From Leifsonia shinshuensis (GTDB lineage: Bacteria > Actinomycetota > Actinomycetes > Actinomycetales > Microbacteriaceae): a DNA stretch of 64,000 nucleotides. This document shows, one piece after another, positions 41,758 to 50,991 of this stretch. Location of the stretch: the NCBI RefSeq assembly GCF_013410375.1, contig NZ_JACCFL010000001.1:2418001-2482000 (forward strand), written 5' to 3'. A model generated the notes under the pieces. It did not search any database. It was not told the DNA's origin and saw only the letters and a list, made by a program, of their open reading frames with translations. Each line of letters begins with the position of its first letter. Positions within the stretch are counted from its first letter, which is position 1. The translations under genes were made by a program, and so were the position numbers.

Positions 41758-42655
41758 TCTCGGCCAGGGCTGCGCGTACACGCGCCACTGCGACAGCGGC
41801 GCCATTGTCGAGGTGCGAGCGGTTGACGCGGACCACGCGCCAGCCGGCCCGCTCTAGTGCCCAGATCCGGTCCACGTCACGGTTGTACTGGTGAGCTTCC
41901 GTGCGGTGATGGTCGCCGTCGTACTCGACCACGACCCGCCGCTGTGCATAGACGAGGTCGCCGTGCAGCTCGCGGCCGGACCCGACTCGGATGGGTCGGT
42001 TCACGACGGGCTCCGGAAGATCGGCGGCGATCAGAGCGAGCCGGAGCACCGTCTCCATCGGCGAGTCGGTGTTCGCCCGTATCTGCGCGACCGCGGCCCG
42101 GAGCGTGTTCACGCCCGGACGATTCCACGCCGCGTGAGCGGCAGCGCTCAGACGCGAGGTGGTCGAGAGCGGGTTCTTCCTGCGCACGCACGAGTCGCCG
42201 GCGATGATGAGCTCCTCGAGTGTCAGCGTCGCGGCGAGCTGGCACAAGACCTCCTCGACGGCGGGTACCCGCAGGCCGTCGTGGAGGCAGACCTGCTCGG
42301 CAGAGAGCCGCGACTTGTGTCCCACCACGCCGTCTCCGCGTGGCGCCCGGCGTCCGTCCAACGAGGCGACATGAAGATCAGAGGACTCCCGCGTCGACCG
42401 CGGCAGCGTCAGCCCGTAGATTCTGGCCGCCGTCTCGTGGCTGAAGCACTGCGTGCGCTGCATGACTGCCCGATAGGCGACGCACCGCGATCGGAAACCG
42501 CCGTCGAAGTCGGCGCTCGGCACCCGCGCGCCGTGGAATGGCGCCACCAGGTCCGCCCTGCGCAGGCGTGCGGACGACACGCCTGCGGCCGTCGCCGCGG
42601 ATGCGGAGAACGCGGGCGAGCGCAGGATGGGTGGAAGCGGTTCAGGGCGGCGCAT
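41735..42655 (-). CDS. DUF559 domain protein, endonuclease-like
   Basis: A 306-residue protein from the ATG at 42655, which has GGGAGG upstream; an ATG at 42730 is also in frame. The C-terminal 100 residues carry the DUF559/Vsr-like nuclease core: VVVEYDGDHHRTEAHQYN, then ERAGWRVVRVNRSHL. The E-x-D and following H residues fit a PD-(D/E)XK-type active site. The N-terminal 200 residues look like the winged-helix part seen in similar actinobacterial proteins (AbiEi-like), but this is weaker. It is flanked by two homologous hairpins. The function is unknown. Confidence 0.78.
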   Translation of the reverse strand: MRRPEPLPPILRSPAFSASAATAAGVSSARLRRADLVAPFHGARVPSADFDGGFRSRCVAYRAVMQRTQCFSHETAARIYGLTLPRSTRESSDLHVASLDGRRAPRGDGVVGHKSRLSAEQVCLHDGLRVPAVEEVLCQLAATLTLEELIIAGDSCVRRKNPLSTTSRLSAAAHAAWNRPGVNTLRAAVAQIRANTDSPMETVLRLALIAADLPEPVVNRPIRVGSGRELHGDLVYAQRRVVVEYDGDHHRTEAHQYNRDVDRIWALERAGWRVVRVNRSHLDNGAAVAVARVRAALAERGRDTPL

Positions 42656-42716
42656 CCCCACACCCTCCCAGGCGCCGCCGCCCCACCCTTCGTTATCCAC
42701 AGCCCCGGCGTGCGAG

Positions 42717-42769
42717 AGGGGTCGCAACACGCCGATATCCCGGAGGGTTAGCAGCGTGTTGCGACCCCT
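42717..42769. repeat. hairpin at the 5' side of the DUF559 gene, same family
   Basis: A 16-bp perfect stem AGGGGTCGCAACACGC (42717-42732) pairs with 42754-42769 around a 21-nt apex. Compared with the hairpin at 41707, a G-C pair is replaced by an A-T pair, so both arms changed together. Confidence 0.88.
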
Positions 42770-42783
42770 GTCGTACGCGGAGG

Positions 42784-43281
42784 CTACTCGGGGTCGGTGA
42801 TGTCGGCGAGGGTCGCGTCGAAGCCGGCCAGCAACGCGTCCGCGTCCACGAACAGCGAGTAGCCGTGCTCACCCGCGCCCATCGAGACGGTGCGCCCGGC
42901 CACGGTCGAATCGGCGATGACCGGCCACGCGGTCGTGCTGCCGAACGGCGTGATGGTCCCGCGCTCGTAGCCGGTCGCGGCGAACGCTACCGAGGCGTCG
43001 GGCAGCTGCAGCTTGTTGACGTGCAGGAGGGCGCGGAGTTTCGGCCAGGAGATCTTGCGGCCGCCGGGCACCAGCGCGAACACGAACGTGTCGTCGCTGC
43101 GCTTCACCACGAGGGTCTTGACGATGTCGCCCGGCTCGATCCCGAGCAGGGCGGCGGCCTCCTCCAGGCTCCGGGCGGCGGGTCGCTCGACGATCCGCAC
43201 AGGGATGCCGCGGGCCCGGGCGTCCTCCTCCACACGCCGGCGGCCGCCGGCGGATTCCACAGCTTCGGGGCTCTCGGCCAT
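42784..43281 (-). CDS. ybaK: YbaK/EbsC family aminoacyl-tRNA deacylase
   Basis: A 165-residue protein with the YbaK fold: EPGDIVKTLVVKRSD with its conserved lysine near residue 60, FALVPGGRKI, and FGSTTAWPVIADSTV in the second half. Members deacylate mischarged Cys-tRNA-Pro or related tRNAs in trans. It is divergent from dusB and lies upstream of the DUF559 gene, from which the 42717 hairpin separates it. Confidence 0.9.
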   Translation of the reverse strand: MAESPEAVESAGGRRRVEEDARARGIPVRIVERPAARSLEEAAALLGIEPGDIVKTLVVKRSDDTFVFALVPGGRKISWPKLRALLHVNKLQLPDASVAFAATGYERGTITPFGSTTAWPVIADSTVAGRTVSMGAGEHGYSLFVDADALLAGFDATLADITDPE

Positions 43282-43308
43282 GTATCAGCACGCTTTCTGG
43301 GAGAATCG

Positions 43309-44517
43309 ATGCAGATGTCTACTACCGCAACCCTAGCTCCCCGCACGGAGTCGAGCCCCCGGCTGACGATCGGCCCGCTCGCGCTCGACGTGCCGGTCGT
43401 CCTCGCGCCCATGGCGGGGATCACGAACACGGCGTTCCGCCGGCTCTGCCGCGAGTTCGGCGCCGGCCTCTACGTGAGCGAGATGATCACGTCCCGCGCC
43501 CTGGTCGAGCGCACCCCCGAGTCGCTGCGCCTCATCACGCACCACGAGTCGGAGACACCGCGCAGCATCCAGCTCTACGGCGTCGACCCCAAGACCGTCC
43601 GCGAGGCGGTCACGATGCTCGTCGCGGAGGACCGCGCCGACCACATCGACCTCAACTTCGGCTGCCCGGTCCCCAAGGTCACCCGCAAGGGCGGCGGCGC
43701 GGCGCTGCCGTGGAAGCTGAACCACTTCCGCGAGATCGTGGAGGGCGCGGTCACCGCCGCCGGCGACATCCCGCTGACCGTCAAGATGCGCAAGGGCATC
43801 GACAGCGACCACCTCACCTATCTGGAGGCCGGCAAGGCCGCCGAGGGCGCCGGCGTCGCCTCGATCGCGCTGCACGCCCGCACGGCCGCCGAGTTTTACT
43901 CCGGGCACGCCGACTGGTCGGCCATCGCGAAGCTCAAGGAGACGATCACCGGCACGCCGGTCCTCGGCAACGGCGACATCTGGTCCGCCGCCGACGCGAT
44001 CCGCATGGTGGAGGAGACCGGCTGCGACGGCGTCGTGGTCGGCCGCGGCTGCCTCGGCCGGCCGTGGCTGTTCGGCGACCTGGCGGCGGCGTTCCGCGCC
44101 CGCGCGGGGGAGATCACCGCCGACGAGGCCGCGCGCGCCCAGGCCCACCCGACGCTCGGCCAGGTGGCGGCGACGTTCCGCCGGCACGCCGAGCTGCTGG
44201 TCGAGTTCTTCGAGAGCGAGGAGCGCGGCTGCCGCGACATCCGCAAGCACGTCGCCTGGTACTTCAAGGGCTATCCGGTCGGCGGCGACCTGCGCGCGAG
44301 CCTCGCTACCGTCGACACCCTCGCCCATCTGGACGACCTGCTCGCAACCCTCGACTGGAGCCAGGAGTACCCCGGCGAGGCGGCGGAGGGCCAGCGCGGC
44401 CGCGCGGGCTCGCCGAAGCGCCCCGCCCTCCCGGAGGGCTGGCTGGACAGCCGCGAGCTGGCCGGCAGCGCCCGCGCCGAGGTCGCTGAGGCGGAGGTGC
44501 ACAACAGTGGCGGATAG
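43309..44517 (+). CDS. dusB: tRNA-dihydrouridine synthase
   Basis: A 402-residue FMN enzyme. The catalytic Cys is in LNFGCPVPKVTRKGGGAAL near residue 124; PMAGITNTAFRRLCREFGAG is near the start. It reduces uridines in the D-loop of tRNA. A GGGAGA site precedes the ATG at 43309; a second ATG is at 43315. The C-terminus overlaps dgt by 11 nt. Called DusB from the general pattern; the exact target positions are not known. Confidence 0.92.
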   Translation: MQMSTTATLAPRTESSPRLTIGPLALDVPVVLAPMAGITNTAFRRLCREFGAGLYVSEMITSRALVERTPESLRLITHHESETPRSIQLYGVDPKTVREAVTMLVAEDRADHIDLNFGCPVPKVTRKGGGAALPWKLNHFREIVEGAVTAAGDIPLTVKMRKGIDSDHLTYLEAGKAAEGAGVASIALHARTAAEFYSGHADWSAIAKLKETITGTPVLGNGDIWSAADAIRMVEETGCDGVVVGRGCLGRPWLFGDLAAAFRARAGEITADEAARAQAHPTLGQVAATFRRHAELLVEFFESEERGCRDIRKHVAWYFKGYPVGGDLRASLATVDTLAHLDDLLATLDWSQEYPGEAAEGQRGRAGSPKRPALPEGWLDSRELAGSARAEVAEAEVHNSGG

Positions 44518-45787
44518 CGCGACGGCGCTGGTGGACAGCGTCCCGGCCGACGGCTACAGCGAGCGCGACCGCGAGCGCTGGCTGCCCGAGCACCACTCCA
44601 GCCGCCGCAGCGACTTCGCCCGCGACCGGGCGCGCCTGTTGCACTCCAGCGCGCTGCGCCGGCTCGCCGCCAAGACGCAGGTGCTGAGCCCGACCGCGGG
44701 GCTCGACTTCGCGCGCAACCGGCTCACCCACTCGCTGGAGGTCGCCCAGGTCGGCCGCGAGCTCGCCGCCAGCCTCGGGCTCGACCCCGACATCGTGGAC
44801 ACCGCGTGCCTCGCGCACGACATCGGCCACCCGCCGTTCGGCCACAACGGCGAGCGGGCGCTCAACAGCTGGGCCGAGGACATCGGCGGCTTCGAGGGCA
44901 ACGCGCAGACGCTGCGCCTGCTCACCCGGCTGGAGCCGAAGGTGTTCGGCCGGGACGGGCGGCCCTACGGCCTCAACCTGACCCGCGCCAGCCTCGACGC
45001 CAGCTGCAAGTACCCGTGGCCGGAGACCAGCTCCGTCGCCGACCCGAGCGGCCGCGCGAAGTTCGGCTTCTACGCCGACGATCACGGCGTGTTCGAGTGG
45101 ATGCGCGACGGCGCCCCCGAGCGCACCCGCTGCATCGAGGCCCAGGTGATGGATCTCTCCGACGACATCGCCTACTCGGTGCACGACTTCGAAGACGCCG
45201 TGGTCAACGGCTACATCGACGTCGCCGCCCTCGGCAGCCGCGTCGACCACGACGACCTGGTCCGCTCGATGTACGAGTGGGTGGGCGGCGAGTTCAGTCA
45301 CGACGAGCTGATCGCGGCCTTCGACCGCCTCGACAGCCTGGAGATCTGGCTCGACCGCTGGGACGGCAGCAGGCGGGCGCAGGCGCATCTGAAGAACCTC
45401 ACCAGCCAGCTGATCGGCCGTTTCGCGCACGCCGCGGTGCACGAGACCAAGCACCGCGCCGGCGGCGTGGAGCTCCGCCGGTTCGGCGCCGACGTGGTGG
45501 TCCCCGACGCCATCCGCGCGGAGATCGCGGTGCTGAAGGGCATCGTCGCCACTTTCGTGATGTCCCGGAACACCCGCCAGCCGATCTACGCCCAGCAGCG
45601 CCAGGTGCTGACGGCGCTGGCCGACGTGCTCCTCGCGCGCGGCCCGGAGGAGCTGGACCCCGGCTTCCAGGAGGACTGGACCCTCGCGGGCACCGACGCG
45701 GAGCGCAAGCGCGTGGTGGTCGACCAGGTCGCCAGCCTGACGGACCAGTCGGCGCTCAGCTGGTTCGAGCGTCTCGTTCAGCACTGA
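44507..45787 (+). CDS. dgt: deoxyguanosinetriphosphate triphosphohydrolase-like protein
   Basis: A 426-residue HD-domain dNTPase. The metal motif is LAHDIGHPPFGHNGERAL near residue 104, with the HSLEVAQVGREL segment before it. It cleaves dNTPs to the nucleoside and triphosphate. Start GTG at 44507, overlapping dusB. Its final codons (encoding ALSWFERLVQH) fall in a 94-nt unit that is repeated twice more after the stop. Confidence 0.93.
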   Translation: MADSATALVDSVPADGYSERDRERWLPEHHSSRRSDFARDRARLLHSSALRRLAAKTQVLSPTAGLDFARNRLTHSLEVAQVGRELAASLGLDPDIVDTACLAHDIGHPPFGHNGERALNSWAEDIGGFEGNAQTLRLLTRLEPKVFGRDGRPYGLNLTRASLDASCKYPWPETSSVADPSGRAKFGFYADDHGVFEWMRDGAPERTRCIEAQVMDLSDDIAYSVHDFEDAVVNGYIDVAALGSRVDHDDLVRSMYEWVGGEFSHDELIAAFDRLDSLEIWLDRWDGSRRAQAHLKNLTSQLIGRFAHAAVHETKHRAGGVELRRFGADVVVPDAIRAEIAVLKGIVATFVMSRNTRQPIYAQQRQVLTALADVLLARGPEELDPGFQEDWTLAGTDAERKRVVVDQVASLTDQSALSWFERLVQH

Positions 45788-45985
45788 CCGGAGCGTGATG
45801 GTGGGGCCTGTCCGCTAGGCCGTGCAGTCCTAGGCGGACCGATCTGCGCTCAGCTGGTTCGAGCGTCTCGTGCAGCATTGACCGGAGCGTGTAGGCGCCG
45901 CATGTCCGCCAGGCTGGGCGGTCCTCGGTGGACCAGTCCGCGCGCAGCTCATTCGAGCGTCTCGTGCAGCGCTGATCCGGCGCGC
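45741..45985 (+). repeat. 2.6 tandem copies of a 94-nt unit made from the dgt 3' end
   Basis: Units start at 45741, 45835 and 45929, an exact 94-nt period. Unit 1 contains the end of dgt; units 2 and 3 still encode ALSWFERLVQH-stop and ARSSFERLVQR-stop. Between unit 1 and 2 a hairpin (GTCCGCTAGG against CCTAGGCGGAC, one bulge) lies at the unit end, so each copy carries a stop and a terminator-like hairpin. Nothing else is seen in the 265 nt between dgt and the next gene. Confidence 0.87.
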
Positions 45986-46052
45986 CGGGCGCGGGCTTGA
46001 ATCGGCGGCCCGTGTGCAGAATGCTTGAGGCACGGCTAAGGAGGAACGACGC

Positions 46053-47192
46053 ATGAGCAGCGCACAGCCACCGGCGAACGGTGACCGGCCGGCGGACGCC
46101 GAGGACCGGACCGCCGCGACGGAGCCGATGCCGGCCTCCGAGCCGGCGTCCGTCTCCGAGCCGGCGACCGGCTCCCAGCCGTCCCCCGCGCCCAAGGCCG
46201 CGGCCGCCGCCGCGAGGCCCGCGCCCGCGAAGCGCACCCCCTCCCCGCGCAAGCGCACCACGGCGAAGACCGCGCCGATCTCGCCGAACGGCGAGGCCCC
46301 GGAGATCCTGGACGCCATGCTGGGCAAGGCGGCGGCCGACGAGACGGTCGTGGGGGAGACGCCCGCACCTGCAGCGAAACCGGCCACCCCGCGCCGGCGC
46401 ACGACCGCGGCCCGCAGCACGGCCACGGTGCCGGACACCCTCACGGCGCAAGACACCTCCACCTCGCCGGCCGAGCCGCCCATCGAGGCACCGCCCGTCG
46501 AGAAGGCCCCCGCTGCGGCCGCCCCCACTGCGGCTGCCTCCGCCGAGCCGCACGAGTCGGAGGCCGCGACCGCGGTGCTGCCGACCGCCGACGACTTCTA
46601 CCGCACTCGCACCGGCGAGACCGAGATCCTGACGGCCGCCGCGGAGCCGGCTGCGCGGGAGACGCTCCCCGCATCGCCCGCCGCCGAGCCGGTGGCGATC
46701 GGCGCCGTCGTCGAGGAGCCTGCGACGCCAGGGACAGCGGCCCCCGACGCTGCAACCGCCGACGAGGCCGCCGCACCTACCGACGCCCCGGAGACCGAGG
46801 GCGCGCCGCCCGCGCCCGCCGCCGGCCCGCACGCTCCGCGTCCCGGCCGCAGCATGAACGAGCTGGCCGACCGGCTGGACGACTCGCGGTTCTTCTCGTC
46901 GCTGTTCGACTTCACCTTCACCAGCTACGTGACCCGCAAGCTGGCCGGTCCCGTGTACGTCGTGGGCCTGGTCCTGATCGGCCTCGGCATCGTGGTCGGC
47001 TTCGCCAACAGCCTCAGCATCGCGATCGCCACCCACTCCCCGGGCGGCGCGTTCGTCTTCCTGCTCGGCGTCCTGGTGACGCTGGTGGCGGCGATCCTCA
47101 GCGTGCTGCTGCTGCGGGTGACCATCGAAGTCTTCTGCGCGATCATCGAGATCGCCCAGAACACACGCCGGAGGCGCCCTCCGCGCGACTGA
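46053..47192 (+). CDS. DUF4282 membrane protein with long disordered N-terminus
   Basis: A 379-residue protein. The first 265 or so residues are Ala/Pro/Thr/Glu-rich and low complexity, with a basic stretch near 65-80 (KRTPSPRKRTTAKTAP). The C-terminal 110 residues form the DUF4282 domain: RFFSSLFDFTFTSYVTRKL, then two helices (VYVVGLVLIGLGIVVGF and FVFLLGVLVTLVAAILSVLLL). A small GGAGGAA site precedes the ATG. The N-terminal region may interact with cytoplasmic partners; function unknown. Confidence 0.83.
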   Translation: MSSAQPPANGDRPADAEDRTAATEPMPASEPASVSEPATGSQPSPAPKAAAAAARPAPAKRTPSPRKRTTAKTAPISPNGEAPEILDAMLGKAAADETVVGETPAPAAKPATPRRRTTAARSTATVPDTLTAQDTSTSPAEPPIEAPPVEKAPAAAAPTAAASAEPHESEAATAVLPTADDFYRTRTGETEILTAAAEPAARETLPASPAAEPVAIGAVVEEPATPGTAAPDAATADEAAAPTDAPETEGAPPAPAAGPHAPRPGRSMNELADRLDDSRFFSSLFDFTFTSYVTRKLAGPVYVVGLVLIGLGIVVGFANSLSIAIATHSPGGAFVFLLGVLVTLVAAILSVLLLRVTIEVFCAIIEIAQNTRRRRPPRD

Positions 47193-47241
47193 GGCCGCGT
47201 GAGAGCCGCCGGGGTCGGTGCCGCTCAGTAGACTCGTCTGC

Positions 47242-49113
47242 ATGGCAGGCCGGATCCGACAGAGCGACATCGAGGAGGTCAAGGCCCGCACGAACATCGC
47301 CGACATCATCGGCGACTACGTCAGCCTGAAACCGGGCGGTGTCGGCTCCCTCAAGGGGCTGTGCCCGTTCCACGACGAGAAGAGCCCGAGCTTCAACGTG
47401 CGGCCGGGCGTCGGCCGGTACCACTGCTTCGGCTGCGGCGAGGGCGGCGACGTCTACGCGTTCCTCGTCAAGCTGGACCACGTCTCCTTCACGGAGGCCG
47501 TGGAGCGGCTGGCGGGCCGCATCGGCTACCAGCTCCACTACGAGGAGGGCGGGGGAGGCCCGAGCGAGTCGAGCGGCAACCGCGCCCGGCTGCTGGCGGC
47601 GAACAACGCGGCGGAGGAGTTCTTCCGCGAGCGGCTGGCCGCTCCCGACGCCGACCCGGGCCGCCGGTTCCTGGGCGAGCGCGGGTTCGACGCCGCCGCC
47701 GCCGCGCACTTCGGTGTCGGCTTCGCCCCGAAGAGCTGGGACGAACTCACCAAGCACCTGCGCACGAAGGGGTTCACTCCCGACGAGCTGCTGGCCGCCG
47801 GTCTCGTGTCGCAGCGCGACCGCGGCGTCTACGACCGGTTCCGCGGCCGCCTGGTCTGGCCGATCCGCGACGTGACGGGGCAGACGATCGGGTTCGGCGC
47901 GCGCCGGCTCCTGGACGACGACAACGGCCCCAAATACCTGAACACCCCCGAGACCGCCGTCTACAAGAAGACGCAGGTGCTCTACGGCCTCGACCTCGCC
48001 AAGCGGGACATCTCCCGCAACGACCAGGTCGTCGTCGTGGAGGGCTACACCGACGTGATGGCCTGCCACCTCGCCGGCATCACGACCGCCGTCGCCACCT
48101 GCGGCACCGCGTTCGGCGTCGACCACATCAAGGTCATCCGCCGGATCATGGGCGACGACAGCAGCACCGGCTCGGTCATCTTCACCTTCGACCCGGACGC
48201 GGCCGGGCAGAAGGCCGCGGCGCGCGCCTTCGGCGAGGAGCAGCGGTTCTCCGCCCAGACCTACGTGGCCGTGGGCCCGGACGGCCTCGATCCCTGCGAC
48301 CTGCGGCTCGCGGGCGGCGACGACGCCGTGCGGCGCATGATCGACAACCGCAAGCCGATGTTCGAGTTCATGATCCGCCAGGTGGTGGACCGATTCGACC
48401 TCGACACCGTGGAGGGCCGCACGTCCGCCCTGCGCGCCGGAGCGCCGATCGTGGCGACCATCCGCGACCCCGCCTCGCAGAACGGCTACACGCGCGAGCT
48501 GGCGCGGCTTTCCGGGGCCGACTTGCAGGACGCCCTCCGTGCCGTCCGCTCCGCCCAGCGCAGCACCCGTGGAGAACAGCGCAGCGAGGGAAGCCGCGAC
48601 GGCGCCCCGCAGCAGTACCAGCAGCCGACGCCCGACGCGCCCGCTCCGATCCGCGAGGCCGACCCCACCGACCCCACCCAGCGCACGGAGCGGGAGAGCC
48701 TGATGGTGCTGCTCCAGCTCCCGGAGGAGGTCGGCGCCGAGCGCGCGGCCCGCGCTGTGCAGGTGCCGTTCGTCAACCCGACCCACGCGGTGGTCAGGGA
48801 CGCGATCGCCAGCCAGCTGCCCTCCATCGCCGACCCCGGCTGGGTGGACCGCATCCTCGCCGAGGTGCCGCAGGCCTATGCGCCGACCGTGAACGCCCTC
48901 GCGGTCGCGGCGCTCCCGCAGGCCGGCTCGGACGTCGGCCGCTACGCCCGCTCGATCCTCGACGGCCTGATCGACCGCGACCTGCTGCGCGAGAAGGCCG
49001 AGCTGACCTCCCGGCTCGCCCGCACCGACCCGCAGAACGCCGAGCTCCGCCGCTCGTTGCAGGTCGCGCTGTCGTCGATCGACCGCGAACGGATGCGCCT
49101 CCGCGGCGAATAG
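47242..49113 (+). CDS. dnaG: DNA primase
   Basis: A 623-residue primase. The zinc domain is CPFHDEKSPSFN...YHCFGCGEGGD (residues about 41-70). The TOPRIM domain holds VVVVEGYTDVMACHLAG and FTFDPDAAGQKAA. The C-terminal helicase-binding region follows a linker rich in Gln/Arg/Pro (about 440-480). TAGACT lies 7 nt before the ATG at 47242, so the mRNA is probably leaderless; an earlier in-frame ATG at 47218 is not used. It makes RNA primers for replication. Confidence 0.97.
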   Translation: MAGRIRQSDIEEVKARTNIADIIGDYVSLKPGGVGSLKGLCPFHDEKSPSFNVRPGVGRYHCFGCGEGGDVYAFLVKLDHVSFTEAVERLAGRIGYQLHYEEGGGGPSESSGNRARLLAANNAAEEFFRERLAAPDADPGRRFLGERGFDAAAAAHFGVGFAPKSWDELTKHLRTKGFTPDELLAAGLVSQRDRGVYDRFRGRLVWPIRDVTGQTIGFGARRLLDDDNGPKYLNTPETAVYKKTQVLYGLDLAKRDISRNDQVVVVEGYTDVMACHLAGITTAVATCGTAFGVDHIKVIRRIMGDDSSTGSVIFTFDPDAAGQKAAARAFGEEQRFSAQTYVAVGPDGLDPCDLRLAGGDDAVRRMIDNRKPMFEFMIRQVVDRFDLDTVEGRTSALRAGAPIVATIRDPASQNGYTRELARLSGADLQDALRAVRSAQRSTRGEQRSEGSRDGAPQQYQQPTPDAPAPIREADPTDPTQRTERESLMVLLQLPEEVGAERAARAVQVPFVNPTHAVVRDAIASQLPSIADPGWVDRILAEVPQAYAPTVNALAVAALPQAGSDVGRYARSILDGLIDRDLLREKAELTSRLARTDPQNAELRRSLQVALSSIDRERMRLRGE

Positions 49114-49268
49114 CGCGGCACAATAGAGCATCAGCACGTTCCAACGACGGAATCCGTGGCACTGTGCGCAAATGCGCGCGGAATTGTTGCGTCGATGTAA
49201 AGATTGCGCCGCGATCCGCGACAGGATGCGCACTGCGCGCGGCATTAATGCTAGGACTGTGGCTACGC

Positions 49269-49307
49269 GATCCGGCGATGTGGCACTCGCGTGCGCTCCG
49301 CCGGATC
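49269..49307 (+). promoter_or_regulatory. inverted repeat in the leader of the ABC importer operon
   Basis: GATCCGGCG (49269-49277) and CGCCGGATC (49299-49307), 21 nt apart, in the 225-nt region before the solute-binding protein gene. The same region has a purine/pyrimidine-mixed stretch with GCGCGCGG-containing segments repeated near 49170 and 49230. A regulator-binding site or leader hairpin is possible. Confidence 0.4.
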
Positions 49308-49338
49308 AGTGACCCCACCAAGGAAGAGGTAATCGGAT

Positions 49339-50970
49339 ATGAGATCCGTACACATCGGCGGACGGCGCCTGCTCGCCGTGTCGGCCGCATTCGCGGCCGC
49401 AGCGCTGGTGCTCGCGGGCTGCTCCGGGAGCAACAACAGCTCCGGCGGCAGTGGCGGCACGCTGACCATCGGGACGACCGACAAGATCACGTCGATCGAC
49501 CCGGCCGGCTCCTACGACAACGGCTCGTTCGCCGTGATGAACCAGGTCTACCCGTTCCTGCTGAACTCGCCGTACGGCAGCCCGGACGTCAAGCCCGACA
49601 TCGCCGCCAGCGCGACCTTCACGTCGCCGACCGAGTACACGGTCAAGCTGAAGCCGAACCTGAAGTTCGCGAACGGTCACTCGCTGACCTCCGAGGACGT
49701 CAAGTTCACCTTCGACCGCCAGCTCAAGATCAACGACCCGAACGGTCCCGCGTCGCTGCTCGGCAACCTCGACAGCGTGAGCACCCCGGACACGACCACC
49801 GCGGTGTTCAAGCTCAAGGTCCCGAACGACCAGACCTTCCCGCAGGTGCTCTCCAGCCCCGCCGGCCCGATCGTCGACCACCAGGTCTTCTCGGCCGACA
49901 AGGTCACCCCGGACAACACCATCGTCAAGGGCCACCCGTTCGCCGGTCAGTACGACATCACGAGCTACGACTTCAACAACCTCATCGCGTACAAGGCGAA
50001 CCCGAACTACCAGGGCCTGCTCGGCAAGCCGGCCACGGACAAGGTCAACGTCAAGTACTACGCGGAGTCGTCGAACCTGAAGCTCGACATCCAGAAGGGC
50101 GCGATCGACGTCGCGTTCCGCAGCCTCTCGGCGACCGACATCCAGAGCCTCGGCTCGGACAAGAACGTCAAGGTCGTCAAGGGCCCGGGTGGTGAGATCC
50201 GCTACATCGTCTGGAACTTCAACACCCAGCCGTACGGCGCGACCACGCCGCAGGCCGACGCCAAGAAGGCCCTCGCCGTGCGCCAGGCCGCTGCCGACCT
50301 CGTCGACCGCGCGACCATCGCGAAGCAGGTCTACAAGGACACCTACACGCCGCTGTACTCCTACGTCCCGCAGGGTCTGACCGGCGCGACCACCGTGCTG
50401 AAGGACCTCTACGGCGACGGCAACGGCGGTCCGAGCCTCGACAAGGCGAAGGCTGCGCTGCAGGCCGCGGGCGTGACCACCCCGGTCTCGCTGAACCTGC
50501 AGTACAACCCGGACCACTACGGCCCGTCCTCCGGTGACGAGTACGCGCTGGTCAAGGAGCAGCTCGAGAACGGCGGCCTGTTCAAGGTCAACCTGCAGTC
50601 CACCGAGTGGGTCCAGTACTCCAAGGACCGCGTCAAGGACCTGTACCCGGCGTACCAGCTCGGCTGGTTCCCGGACTACTCCGACGCGGACAACTACCTG
50701 TCGCCGTTCTTCAGCAAGGACAACTTCCTCGCGAACCACTACGACAACCCCGAGGTCCAGCAGCTGATCACCCAGCAGCTGGGCACCACCGACAAGGCCG
50801 CGCGCACCCAGCTGATCGAGCAGATCCAGGCCAAGGTGGGCGCCGACCTGTCCACCCTGCCGCTGCTGCAGGGCGCGCAGGTCGCCGTGGTGGGCAAGAA
50901 CGTCAACGGCGCCGACAAGACGCTCGACCCGTCGTTCAAGTTCCGCTACGCGGCTCTCTCGAAGGGCTAG
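49339..50970 (+). CDS. peptide-type ABC transporter substrate-binding lipoprotein
   Basis: A 543-residue family 5 solute-binding protein. A signal peptide with lipobox LVLAGC puts the lipid-modified Cys at residue 28. The mature part has SIDPAGSYDN, the VKFTFDR segment, VPNDQTFPQVLSS and a long C-terminal lobe. Such proteins bind oligopeptides, nickel or other small molecules; the substrate is not predictable. First gene of an importer operon, followed by two permeases and a fused ATPase. Confidence 0.94.
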   Translation: MRSVHIGGRRLLAVSAAFAAAALVLAGCSGSNNSSGGSGGTLTIGTTDKITSIDPAGSYDNGSFAVMNQVYPFLLNSPYGSPDVKPDIAASATFTSPTEYTVKLKPNLKFANGHSLTSEDVKFTFDRQLKINDPNGPASLLGNLDSVSTPDTTTAVFKLKVPNDQTFPQVLSSPAGPIVDHQVFSADKVTPDNTIVKGHPFAGQYDITSYDFNNLIAYKANPNYQGLLGKPATDKVNVKYYAESSNLKLDIQKGAIDVAFRSLSATDIQSLGSDKNVKVVKGPGGEIRYIVWNFNTQPYGATTPQADAKKALAVRQAAADLVDRATIAKQVYKDTYTPLYSYVPQGLTGATTVLKDLYGDGNGGPSLDKAKAALQAAGVTTPVSLNLQYNPDHYGPSSGDEYALVKEQLENGGLFKVNLQSTEWVQYSKDRVKDLYPAYQLGWFPDYSDADNYLSPFFSKDNFLANHYDNPEVQQLITQQLGTTDKAARTQLIEQIQAKVGADLSTLPLLQGAQVAVVGKNVNGADKTLDPSFKFRYAALSKG

Positions 50971-50991
50971 GCCGCACCTCACGGCCGACCC

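Noticed and set aside
41707..42769. CRISPR-like spaced repeats
   Set aside because: Only two inverted, gene-flanking copies; no regular array or spacers.
45741..45985. Repeat units 2 and 3 of dgt as coding pseudogenes
   Set aside because: Only about 12 codons of dgt are in each unit; better described as a repeat than as a broken gene.
45756..47309. 517-codon minus-strand frame over the dgt repeats and the DUF4282 gene
   Set aside because: Repetitive Gly/Arg-rich composition; the plus-strand DUF4282 domain explains the region.
47143..49245. 700-codon minus-strand frame opposite dnaG
   Set aside because: Shadow; dnaG zinc and TOPRIM motifs are on the plus strand.
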